Below are positions 47,120-56,334 of a stretch of 57,500 nucleotides of DNA, piece by piece. The notes beneath the pieces are model-generated. The model was not told the origin of the DNA and ran no database searches. It saw only the letters and a program-made list of their open reading frames with translations. This DNA comes from Paulinella micropora (Eukaryota; Cercozoa; Imbricatea; Euglyphida; Paulinellidae): positions 1 to 57,500 of the forward strand of contig WBZZ01004663.1 of the NCBI GenBank assembly GCA_019918135.1. Direction: 5' to 3'. The first letter of the stretch is position 1. Each line of letters starts with the position of its first letter. The position numbers were made by a program, and so were the translations under genes.

Positions 47120-48595
47120 ATGCCAACACAACACGGAGGCGAACTAGATTTCAGCAAGACTGACTACATCAGTGCTTCTTATCGTTTGAATAAGCTGGCC
47201 CCTCGTGAGGGTTCTGGAACCTTTGAGGTCACCACTGCTGGTGGACAAGAACGAAGCTTTGACCTTATTAGCCGACCTTTTAATCTCGCACGCTCTTATT
47301 TGAGTTTTACTTATACTATGAGAGCTGGTGGTGCCGACACTTATTCTAGAATTTTTATGGACTGCCTTTCACAAATTAGCCAGATACAACTTCAAACTAG
47401 AAGTGGAGTCTACCTATGCGACGTTAACAATCTCAGAACGGTAACTAAGATGCTGTGGAAACCAGAAATGAGTCTTCGAGATTTCTTAGACCTTCCTAAT
47501 AATGATAACATTATTGGATATGGATGTATGCTTCAAAAGTGTAATGCTAATGGAAAGATTGATATCAGTGCTGTTGAAGCTTCTAGAACCAACTTTCGCG
47601 CTATGACTGATGCTGGTAACAATGTCGCCGTCCGAACTCTTGCTATGTTTGCCGAACCACCGATTTCTGCTCGTCGTCACAATGATGCTGCTTTGACTAC
47701 TGGTGTTGGAGCTTTATCGGCCGTAAATGTTAATTACAATGAGGCGAAGTATCTTGTTGGAAGTGGAGTGAATGCTGCTTTGATTATTAATGTTAAAATT
47801 CCTTTGGGTATGATTCTCAATACTATTTTCGCACTTGATAAGACTATTATGTTTCCAGAGATTTTGACTATGCGAATTGTGTGGAGTGCCACTGACAGAA
47901 CTGGCTATACTGTGACGAATGGTGCCGATACTTGTGTTAGCACTGCGAATGTTGGTAGTGCCGCTATGACTGTAAGTGCTGATGTCTCTAATCTTGCCTT
48001 GTTTCTTGCTGTTGAAACGAACCCCGATGTCATTCAATCAATCCAACAGAAGATTGCCAGCCCCGAAGGTATGAGCTTCAATATTGATTATCCCTATGTT
48101 TATAAGAATACTACGCCCGCAAGCACGACCCAAAACATTATTATGCGATTTGACCGCGGGCACGGTCGCCGTTTGAAGAAGATTTATCACTCTGTTTTTA
48201 ACAATGAAGAAAAAAAGAACACAGCTTATGACCACGATAACCGTGCCGCCGCTAAGGTTGTCAATTTTTACACTACTCTGGATGGTGCCCGCCAGCAAGA
48301 TTTCAACATTGATGCTGCGAGCGAAGAAGACTATATGTATCTGAAACCAAAGATTGAGGGTTCGGCCTTGATGAATAACGATGTGTATAAATACAACTGG
48401 TTCTGGGTTGATACTTGGGATAATACCCGTCCGCTATGGAGCAAGGACCAGAATGAAATCAGTGGTTTAAGTCTTGATACTGAGAGACGATGGGAGTTTA
48501 TTGCGACCACCGCGAATGCTGCCTTCAACCATTACACCGTGGCAATAACTCAGCGAGAGGTTCAGGTTAAAGCAAATATGATTACGATTAGTTAA
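47120..48595 (+). CDS. Major capsid protein (double jelly-roll type), intact
   Basis: 491 aa. The N-terminus (MPTQHGGELDFSKTDYISAS) and C-terminus (RPLWSKDQNEISGLSLDTER then a final beta strand) are nearly identical to the left copy, while surface-loop regions (residues about 140-190 and 265-300) differ in sequence and length. That pattern, a conserved beta core with variable loops, is expected of double jelly-roll capsid proteins whose towers are exposed. Gene order penton, capsid, lectin-like is shared with the left element. Codon use is slightly less A-rich than in neighbouring genes, as often seen for highly expressed viral genes. Confidence 0.8.
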   Translation: MPTQHGGELDFSKTDYISASYRLNKLAPREGSGTFEVTTAGGQERSFDLISRPFNLARSYLSFTYTMRAGGADTYSRIFMDCLSQISQIQLQTRSGVYLCDVNNLRTVTKMLWKPEMSLRDFLDLPNNDNIIGYGCMLQKCNANGKIDISAVEASRTNFRAMTDAGNNVAVRTLAMFAEPPISARRHNDAALTTGVGALSAVNVNYNEAKYLVGSGVNAALIINVKIPLGMILNTIFALDKTIMFPEILTMRIVWSATDRTGYTVTNGADTCVSTANVGSAAMTVSADVSNLALFLAVETNPDVIQSIQQKIASPEGMSFNIDYPYVYKNTTPASTTQNIIMRFDRGHGRRLKKIYHSVFNNEEKKNTAYDHDNRAAAKVVNFYTTLDGARQQDFNIDAASEEDYMYLKPKIEGSALMNNDVYKYNWFWVDTWDNTRPLWSKDQNEISGLSLDTERRWEFIATTANAAFNHYTVAITQREVQVKANMITIS

Positions 48596-48647
48596 GAAGT
48601 AATTATTAAATTTTGATAGTTAATTTATTTTTTTTGATAATATAGGA

Positions 48648-50100
48648 ATGTCTCACCAGCGAAATTTAGTCGCCCAAAATCCAGACGGAGACTTCATTAA
48701 TGTCAAAGTCGGATATGACGGCAACATTGAAACCAATAGTATGAAAACCGCTTTCGGCGAAGCATTGGTCGGTCAATTATCACCAGTATTACAAGAGATT
48801 TTCCCATACACTATCAATACACGAATATGGACATTAACTCAAACTGATGCGACCATTTCATTTAATGCGAATATGGCCGAACTTAAAACAGATGTGAAGG
48901 GTGATGGGTTATTAAGTCTAGCACGAAATTGCTATCTTCTGGGTTCAGCCCTTCTCCTTCGTTATATTTGTTTATCATTCTTCTTATGTAGGATTTGATA
49001 GATGTTTTTGTTAGAAACCGCCTACCACCCACAACATACAACTTACGACTATACATTACTATATTATTATATTAGAAAAAATTATTACAAAAATAATTAT
49101 ATATTCACATCATTGATCTTCTAAGAAATTAACTATGGCACTCACATTTCCTCCATTCGCAACAGTTGATACAGACTTTTGTAAAAATGTTAGATTTTCG
49201 CCATGAGAGAGTTGAATGTCATAGGTTCGCAGGTCAATAAGCTGGCTAGAAGTAGCATTAACATAAAGTTTAAGGATGACATCCGTTATAGTGGCACCAC
49301 CAAGCAGCGGTGTCCTTTGATACCATTGAAGTTTTGGTATCAATATTCGCAAAGTTCTCAGCCGTAAGTGTTCCAGTTGTTTTCACAATCCGCACTATAT
49401 TAACTTTTGTGTCTTCGTTTGATATGCTCACGAGAGATGGATAAACAATTGAATAATTGGTCACACCATTAAAAGTTGTTTTATTTTTTATGCTGAGAAT
49501 TGGGCTTTCAGTGGTGCTCGCCTTTTCATCTCCTTCCGCTTCGTTTGTTATGCTTGAATTAACAGTGTTGGTGCCCTCAATAAACATACTACAACTGGCT
49601 GTTTTTAATATTTGATTAGCATTACCAGTTCCATAATTTCTGATACAAGCTGAAAAAGGTAGGGTTGTATTTGAAAGACTAACACCCACATTCGCATTCG
49701 CATACCTAATTGTATGAACCAGCTGAAATTCTCCACTTGAGGGATTTTCTGTGTAGAACCTTATAGCACCAAAGCCGAGATATTGAAATTTAATCTGGAA
49801 TACAGTACCTTTGGACCAGTCTAAGGCAGGCATAATTTTAGTCCCATCACAAGGGTCATCCCAGGTCGCCTGGGGAAAAAGTGTCGGCACCCCTCCTTTA
49901 ACACTGGCGATATTCATACCAGTCGCTCTTATTTTGTAAAAATAGAAGCCGTTAGTAAAATCACTTTCACCTATGCCGATATATGAATTGTAGTCTTTCG
50001 TTTCATCAGTAGTCCATAAAGCAGTAAATCGTGTTAGAACTCCCATACCAGTTCTGTATTTAATTCTTTTTTTACTCGTCAATACAGCATTCGCGGTCGT
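48648..50100. pseudogene. Lectin-like virion surface protein, broken by an internal inversion
   Basis: The first 84 codons (48,648-48,899, plus strand) match the left gene exactly in register up to the block ELKTDVK. The rest of the gene lies on the minus strand, from 50,100 down to 49,108, beginning at precisely the next codon. The change of strand is therefore a clean inversion of about 48,900-50,100. A small deletion near 49,301 also shifts the frame inside the inverted part (DTAA block). Read from 48,648 the product would end after about 32 unrelated residues at 48,998. The left copy (23,576-24,826) is intact. Confidence 0.85.
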
Positions 50101-50543
50101 GTCTAAAAAATGGCATCATTGATGTTGAAAGTAATTTGACCAAGGGAAGAAAACACTTTCGTGTAGATGGTAAGCCCTTTTCGTGGAATTGCTGTGTTGA
50201 CCTCATAGGCCTTAGCAAATTAAAAAAAATGGCGAGAGTGATAAAAGAAGCAAGCAGGAATACGATAAGACCGCAAATACAAGAATATCTTGACATCGTG
50301 GCTATTGATGTATTCGTTGAACCCCGATACATATGCGAAATAAGTGGCGATATATATGAGCGGGTTGATGTTCACGTAGACCACCACTTTGACATCATAC
50401 AATTCAAAGATATCCTTCAACAATACCTTGAAGTAAAGAGAGAATTAGAAGTTGAAGATGGTTTATTGAAAGAACCGCATTTTACCAAATTTAGCGACTT
50501 CCACAAACAGAAAGCAATACTGCGAATAATAAAAAAGAAATAA
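48900..50543. pseudogene. DUF3223-like gene cut by the same inversion
   Basis: The 5' part lies on the minus strand from ATG 49,056 to 48,900 (52 codons, starting MYSRKLYVVGGRRFLTKTS) and the 3' part on the plus strand from 50,101 to 50,543. The two parts are in register across the breakpoints. The plus-strand part has FRVDGKPFSWNCCVDLIGL, the R-x-DG ... FSW-x-x-C pattern I associate with DUF3223, and then IRPQIQEYLD. DUF3223 proteins are found in plants, protists and large viruses with uncertain function. In the right element it lies between the lectin-like and ExoX-C-like genes. The left element has no copy. Confidence 0.6.
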
Positions 50544-50582
50544 ATATAAGAGGTAAAATGTATCTCTTACGGTAAATACCTC

Positions 50583-50858
50583 CTACAAATACCTCTTCAA
50601 TTCGTCTTTATTTTGGACCCAAGGTTGGCGAACTAACCATTCAATATAAGGTTTGTCAATCTTTGCGATATCTTCTATTTTTTTGCCCTTGTATTTCCCG
50701 AAATGAAATGTGTCTTTGGGTTGAGCATTTCTCTTTTCTTCAATCGCTTTTATTTCGTCGTGGATTACCTTTTGGACATCGGCAAGAGAAAACGATTTAT
50801 TTTCGCTTTCAATTGAAAGTTGTTGGAACTTCTCGCATAGTCTAGTGAGGGTGGACAT
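50583..50858 (-). CDS. ExoX-C-domain-like small protein, intact
   Basis: 91 aa. The N-terminal helix MSTLTRLCEKFQQLSIESEN is followed by DVQKVIHDEIKAIEEKR, then the domain TFHFGKYKGKKIEDIAKIDK with YIEWLVRQPW. The F-G-K-Y-K-G-K ... I-A-x-x-D-x-x-Y-I-x-W pattern matches the small C-terminal domain of exonuclease X and related stand-alone proteins. No nuclease active site is present, so it probably binds nucleic acid or a partner. It is transcribed towards the DUF3223-like gene, as the left copy is towards the lectin-like gene. Confidence 0.7.
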   Translation of the reverse strand: MSTLTRLCEKFQQLSIESENKSFSLADVQKVIHDEIKAIEEKRNAQPKDTFHFGKYKGKKIEDIAKIDKPYIEWLVRQPWVQNKDELKRYL

Positions 50859-50945
50859 AGTAGGGGGTATATAATAGGGAGGAAAAAATTAAATAATTAA
50901 TAATATAGAATACCCAACGAGTTGGGCTGTCGCACACGTGCTACT

Positions 50946-51635
50946 ATGAGCGAGTGGATAATCTTTGTTAAGGCTTACTCTGCTAAACACGGTATAAGCT
51001 ATGGTGAAGCATTGAAAAAAGCTGGTAAGGCATACAGGAAACAGAAGGGAGGAAGTGCGGATTTATCGGAGGATGTATATTTGTCTTCAACAGATAGAAA
51101 AGGTGCGGATGGATGGAAGCCAGTAGCCAGCAAAGAAAAATCAACCGTGTATGAGAAAGACGGTAAGGCGATTGTGGCATTTAGAGGTTCCGTAGATAAG
51201 CGGGACCTGCTAACCGATGTCGCATTAGTAAAGGGAGTATTAAAAAGAACTCCGAGATATAAAGAAGAGCAGAAGCTGGTTGACGAAGTCATAAAAAAAT
51301 ATGGTAAGGATAATGTAGAGCTGACGGGTCATAGCCTTGGAGGAACGATAGCGAAAGATTTAAGTAGGCAGACGGGTGTTAAGGCTACAACATACAATAA
51401 AGGTAGTAGCACAAAAGACCTCATTGAAGGAGTGATTGACCGAGTGGCGGTGAAAGTAAACCCAAAGGGGAAAAGGTCTAAGACGGCGAAGCTTACCACT
51501 AACTACCGAACCGCATTTGACCCCGTATCGTTAATGGGTGCTACGGCGGTAAATACTAAGTTAGTGAAGCCGAAAAAAGGAATTCATACAATCAGGAGCT
51601 TCAAAGGTAAAGGAGCCAAAAAAATATATCTATAA
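50946..51635 (+). CDS. Class-3 lipase-like protein
   Basis: 229 aa from ATG 50,946 (MSEWIIFVKAYSAKHGISYG); the start matches the left copy, and an in-frame upstream extension to 50,922 is not conserved. Core motifs are AIVAFRGSVDKRDLL and VELTGHSLGGTIAKDLSRQT, the latter holding the nucleophile Ser. It is about 90 percent like the left copy by eye, the best conserved of the non-structural genes, and both copies are undamaged. Family members hydrolyse lipid esters. The stop codon is one base from the end of the convergent PolB gene. Confidence 0.8.
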   Translation: MSEWIIFVKAYSAKHGISYGEALKKAGKAYRKQKGGSADLSEDVYLSSTDRKGADGWKPVASKEKSTVYEKDGKAIVAFRGSVDKRDLLTDVALVKGVLKRTPRYKEEQKLVDEVIKKYGKDNVELTGHSLGGTIAKDLSRQTGVKATTYNKGSSTKDLIEGVIDRVAVKVNPKGKRSKTAKLTTNYRTAFDPVSLMGATAVNTKLVKPKKGIHTIRSFKGKGAKKIYL

Positions 51636-51636
51636 T

Positions 51637-54215
51637 TCAACCGCGAATGTGGAAGCCGAGTGGGATGCTGTCGTTGTCGTTAATGAACTTACGGCCCGCC
51701 CATTTATTCTCATTAACTTGTTTTTTAACATTCGTCATATGTAAAATGCTAAAATGTGGGACTTGTTGCTGTTTGCTGTTTTTATCAATATGTATTTTTT
51801 TCATTTGGAAATCCTTTACATTTTCAACTGACCCGCCTTTGTCCATCTTATCAAATGTATCATAGTTTAGCTGATTAGCATCTAAGCCTTTACCCCTAAA
51901 ATGGAAGTATCTTTTAACTCCATTTTCAGACACTATTTTAACTCCCTTCGCTATATGCTTTAAGTCGTTCTTGTTCATTCCTTCCGTAAAGGCATCCTTC
52001 GTTGTGAATTCTAACATATACAGTTTCGGTGCTATCCACACACCTTTTATAATCTTACATCCATCGCCTAAATCGTCTCCAATACCACCCAATTTTTTAT
52101 TACCCATATTCTTTCCATACTTGGCACATCTCGCGTGGATTTGTAAGCTGTCTGTGTCGGTGTAGTAAAAGTCGTCTTCAATGGTTCCGTTCGGGTTGGC
52201 TTCCTTGATATACTTAAACATAATGCGACGGCTGTATGCCAGAATGAATGCCCCATAGTGTGAAGGCTTGGTTATGCTACTCTCTAATAAGATTGGATTG
52301 CGAGGAAGGCCCGATATGTTCCATAAATCTTTTCCTTGTTGGTCCATAAATTTAACAATGTCAGTTATTTGATTGCTATTCCAGAATTTCCAGTAATCTT
52401 CATTAGTTTGTATATATGTTGTTATTGAAGGTATCGGTCTCTGTATCATCTTACCGTATAGGCTATTCATAAACAATTTGGCGAGCAAATATTGCGGGCT
52501 ACCTTTCTCCGCATTTTCCTTCGCCTTAAACATATCATCTATGTATTGTTTGAAAACACATTCAGATTTTACAGTGTAGTATCCTTTATGAATGCGGACT
52601 TCGTATCCTTCGGCTACCATATCCTCAATATCTACACTCGTCAGCCATTGGTCCTTCATATCTTCTAGTCGCCACTTTAAAGAGCCCATTTTGTCTCTCT
52701 GTCCAATCCTTGAATGTAATATGTTTTTTGGTGAGATGTAGTCAAGGTTGTAAATACAGATTTGAAGATTTCGCGGGTCAAATGGTCCGATTGTTTCCAG
52801 TATATCGCCGACCATAAAGGCTAACAACATCGCGGTTGGATACAAAGATACGACATCCGCATCTACTAGGTAGTCTATTATTTCGTCAAAGGTTATTTCT
52901 TTTTGTAGGTATCGTTCATACTGCTTATAAATAAACCGCCTCTTAGATGGGTAAGTCCTTCCGCCGATAATGGCTTTTCTAAATGCTCTTTCCTGCTCCA
53001 CCGTTGGAAGTCTCACCTCGTATTTACCGTCTAGATATTTCTTCCATATGTTAAAAGCGAGGCTTGAAGTTGAAATATATGAAGTTAGATTGACTTTATG
53101 AGCTGTAAATATCGTAGTGTTTATCTTATCGTATAATTCCTTCAAACCCATAACATCGTTTTTAAGATAAGCCAAACAGTCCTGCCTCGTCTTGTCGTCC
53201 ATATCCTCCCACATCTTCGCCCTGTCGTGGTCAAAGTATCCTTTAGGATTTCGCACCCCATACTTTCCAGATTTGCTTTAAGACTTCCTTGGGTATGCTT
53301 ACACATATCCCACATCTTAACATTTTCAAACTCTAAGCAGATAATAGAGCCGTTATTAATTTTTGAAGACTTAATCTTAATACCCCTTCTGATTAATTCT
53401 TGATGTATGAAGTAGTGGTCAAAGTTCGCTCCGTTAAAACCATTAACATATAGAACTGGCGGTTTATCTTTCTTATCTTTCGGCACCCATCCTGCTTTTG
53501 CCTTCTCGCATCGTTCTATTAGTAGGTCTACGAATTGACTGATACAATATTTACCAGCTATGTATTTGAAACCCTCAGACCCCTGAGTATATCCGACTAT
53601 GTAGCAGTCGTGGATATCGTAGCCGACAGCGATGTTTGTATTTCTAAATGATTCCAAATCGTAATGAAGCACCTCGTGGTTGTTCATTTGTTCTTCCGTG
53701 TGGAACTTAGTTATGAGGTGTCTTTTACCATTCTTCTTCAATCTAATATCAGCAAATTTTTTCCTGTTGAGATTACATTTATGTTTGTTCAGATATGGTC
53801 GCAAGCAGTCCTCGCATCTCTTCTTAAACTGCTTAACCAACCCATAACAATGGTTATTCTCCAAAAAGATTAGTTTGTCAGGTTCTTGTCCTTCTTCGTT
53901 TGTGCTGAATGTCTGCTTCATAATATGGTCAGTTATTTCATATGTTTTCCCTTCCTTAACATATTTTTTCAATATTTCAACCGCTATTGAAAATGATATT
54001 TGCGAGTTTGGTGGAATATTGAATTCAGCTCGGACGATATTACAGCGATTCTTGTTTATTGGATGAATATCTAGAATATCCTTACATAAGAAGAATAAGC
54101 AGTTGTTGTTTTTGCTTGGCGGAGATATCTTTTTACCTTCTTCAACTTTCTCCCTCTTTTCAGTTTTTCCCTCATAGCATCCTCCGCCGTTTTCTTGAAC
54201 TATGGTTATTTCCAC
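51637..54215 (-). pseudogene. Protein-primed-type DNA polymerase B, frameshifted
   Basis: About 859 codons on the minus strand in two frames that change near 53,270. The 5' part has the exonuclease-like FNGANFDHYFIHQELI and a YLxFLxNNH-like region. The 3' part has GYFDHDRAKMWEDM, motif A DADVVSLYPTAML (near 52,850), motif B LFMNSLYGKM (near 52,465) and motif C YYTDTDSLQI (near 52,160), plus the insertions expected of the protein-primed subgroup. Polintons and adintoviruses replicate with this enzyme. It is not obviously related to the polymerase of the left element. The frameshift separates exonuclease and polymerase domains. Confidence 0.85.
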
Positions 54216-54242
54216 ATATCTTATGTTTCTTTCATATCCATT

Positions 54243-54755
54243 CTAGCTCGCTTCAATGTTGTTTATGTTGAACTCGTTCAGAGCATCCATAAACACGGTA
54301 TCGTATTGGCGGAGTTGAAATGAATTAAAACTTTTCTTTTTTAAATAGTGGTCGTATCGTTCATTAGTGGGAGCTGTGGAGTATGTTATAGATATATTGA
54401 CATCCGCATTGTTGGTTATCCCTTCCCTTGTGGCATATCTTATAGCGGGTATCAATACCTTCTCTTCCAAGGTGTCTGTATCATATAAGCTTATGTCTAG
54501 CTCCCTAAATTTAAATGTGAGAGAGTTCAGCAGATTATCCCTCCTAACTTCATAATCGTTTGCTCTAAAATCTCGTCGCTTCGCTTCCATAGTCTTAGCC
54601 TCGCGGAGATTTGCCCTCGTATTACTACGGATGTTAAATAAAAGGTCCTGGCGGTTTCTTTTATCTTTCGTTTCAACTTTTCTGAGCTTAGCCTTAGCTT
54701 GAAGAAGTTGGACGTATTGCTTGTTTGGTCTTGGTGGTAGTGGTGGTTTTGACAT
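54243..54755 (-). CDS. Unknown 170-aa protein upstream of PolB
   Basis: Starts MSKPPLPPRPNKQYVQLLQA. It has a strongly basic, helical first half (KAKLRKVETKDKRNRQDLLF and following Arg-rich stretch) and a more globular second half (VLIPAIRYATREGITNNADV, YSTAPTNERYDHYLKKKSF). It lies 27 bases upstream of PolB on the same strand. Its place directly before a protein-primed-type polymerase makes a terminal-protein or DNA-binding role possible, but no motif supports this. The left element, which has a different polymerase, lacks it. Confidence 0.55.
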   Translation of the reverse strand: MSKPPLPPRPNKQYVQLLQAKAKLRKVETKDKRNRQDLLFNIRSNTRANLREAKTMEAKRRDFRANDYEVRRDNLLNSLTFKFRELDISLYDTDTLEEKVLIPAIRYATREGITNNADVNISITYSTAPTNERYDHYLKKKSFNSFQLRQYDTVFMDALNEFNINNIEAS

Positions 54756-54887
54756 TTTACAGTCATGTATATATTAGGTAAGATACTTTTTCTAAAAATA
54801 ATTAATTAATGTTTTTACCGTTATTATATGGGAGCTATTTGTTTAGATGAAAAATATTTTTACCAGATTAAAAAAAATTATTAGAAC

Positions 54888-55094
54888 TTAAACCGTTATC
54901 TTACTCAATTTATCTTCCAGCTCTTGTATCTTCTTTTTGTATTCCTCTATGCTTTTGAGTTCTTGCTTTTGCTTTAATGCTTTTTCTTTTCTTTCATCCT
55001 TCAACCTTTCTTGGTGGCGGTAGTAGTATGCGAGAGCTTTCTCGTTATTTCTCTTTCGTCTTGCTTCTCCTTCGTATAGTTTCGGTCTTGGCAT
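54888..55094 (-). CDS. Small conserved basic coiled-coil protein (68 aa)
   Basis: MPRPKLYEGEARRKRNNEKA, then a Lys/Glu coiled coil ending IEEYKKKIQELEDKLSKI. About two thirds of positions match the protein at 18,726-18,929 of the left element. Both lie outside the polymerase gene, on opposite strands relative to the window but in the same direction relative to their element. It is conserved although the polymerase between it and the lipase has been replaced. Confidence 0.7.
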   Translation of the reverse strand: MPRPKLYEGEARRKRNNEKALAYYYRHQERLKDERKEKALKQKQELKSIEEYKKKIQELEDKLSKITV

Positions 55095-55176
55095 CTTGTA
55101 TTATATTATATTTTATATATTTTTATAAATGTAAAATAATTAATTATATATTATGCATAGCTATTCTTATATTTAG

Positions 55177-55416
55177 TTATTCTTTTGCTTGGATAGAAAT
55201 TTTCATTTTGTATAGTTCTTTCATCGTATTCTTTCCGCCATTTATTATTTCATATGCTTGCTTATCCCAGAACTCGTGTGCTTTTCTATATCTATCAATC
55301 ATTTGCTCTCTCGTGAAATTTCCAAAAGAAAAGTCATCAGCATTTGCTTCTGGAAAATGCTTGTTGTATGCTTCCTTCATTTCTTTTTCTGCTTGCTGTT
55401 GTAATGTCGTCGTCAT
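55177..55416 (-). CDS. Unknown 79-aa protein next to the terminal repeat
   Basis: MTTTLQQQAEKEMKEAYNKH, then FSFGNFTREQMIDRYRKAHE and a Lys-rich tail. Helical, mixed charge, no recognised motif. It is the last open frame before the right terminal repeat; the sequence from 55,417 to 55,540 has AT-rich and TTTCC-rich runs and no gene. Confidence 0.45.
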   Translation of the reverse strand: MTTTLQQQAEKEMKEAYNKHFPEANADDFSFGNFTREQMIDRYRKAHEFWDKQAYEIINGGKNTMKELYKMKISIQAKE

Positions 55417-55540
55417 CTTTTATAATTATGTAATAATATTTTTATAAATGTAAAATAATTAATTTCCTTCTTCCTTTTCGCTTCCTTTTTGATTTCCTCT
55501 TGATTTCTTAATTATTTCTTATGATGTGAAAAATGACGAT

Positions 55541-55614
55541 TTTGGTCTGAAAGACCGCTTTTCCTAGAGGGTATTTTCTTGAAAATTACCCTAGGAAAGC
55601 GGTAATTATCTTCT
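55541..55614 (-). repeat. Terminal inverted repeat, right end
   Basis: Reverse complement of 34,268-34,341 with three mismatches, ending ...GGTAATTATCTTCT. It keeps the inner palindrome. Weaker similarity extends inward to about 55,465 (CTTTTTGATTTCCTCTTGAT). Confidence 0.9.
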
Positions 55615-55620
55615 GTGCTT
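55615..55620. repeat. Target-site duplication, right copy (GTGCTT)
   Basis: Identical to 34,262-34,267. It directly follows the last base of the terminal repeat. Confidence 0.85.
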
Positions 55621-56334
55621 ATATGGTGCATGAGTACTTGCATGGAATATACGTGATTGTGCATGGGATGAGAAGCATGTACAAATTTGTGTGAGATGTG
55701 CTTGGATGTGTATTATTTCTCAGCGAAAAGACATCACGTAAGTGGGTGGTGGGTGGGATTCTTGTAACTCCTAAAAGCGAAGCTGGTGGAATTTTTGCAA
55801 CTCCTAAAAGAGAAGCAAAAGCGTTTTTGTGCAAAACAAAAGACTGTATTCATAGAAGAATACTAGATCTAATGACTTGGAATCAAGAATCCACCCTAAG
55901 GCTGTCCATCGGGTTTTATATGGATTTTTTTCTATGGAGCGGGCTCGATTCATTGATTTTGGTAAGAACTTCCACTTCCAGCCCAGTGTGTACAGAATCA
56001 CTCTGGGCTCACGAGCCCGCCGAGAGAGTTCTCTTCATTTTTGAAATCTTCATGAAGTGGTTAACGATAGCATTGCGCTATGACTTGGAGATCGCACAAT
56101 ACCACAACAAGAAGCGTCACAATTGAGTAAATGAGGGATGATCATCAAGGTCGGCCTCGGGTCTTTTTTTGTGGGCCTGTGTAAGCCAGACTAGCACGCA
56201 CGTCAGTTCCCAAGCCTCAAGTTCCGCAAGCCCGGGTTGTTCATAACCGGTAGTGTAGAGGTTGCATGCAAACAAAGAAGTGTCATTTTTCTAGGCAATG
56301 CTGTGATTTCGACTGCTGTGTTTATATTTAGCGT
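55621..56334. other. Host flank without a supported gene
   Basis: Mixed-composition DNA. A 36-base-spaced repeat of AACTCCTAAAAG(C/A)GAAGC occurs at about 55,767 and 55,799. There is no sign of the missing end of the left viral element here. Short open frames have no recognisable content. Confidence 0.5.

Larger units (their letters stand above)
34268..55614. mobile_element. Right integrated Polinton/Maverick-like viral element, complete by its ends (21,347 bp)
   Basis: Bounded by a 74-base terminal inverted repeat starting AGAAGATAATTACC and by the GTGCTT duplication. It encodes a DDE integrase, protein-primed-type PolB, packaging ATPase, adenain-like protease, major capsid and penton-like proteins, the hallmark set of Polintons/adintoviruses. 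It also carries a fibre, lipase and lectin-like protein. Integrase, PolB, protease, lectin-like gene and the 122-aa gene carry lesions, so it is an inactive endogenous copy as written. Confidence 0.9.
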
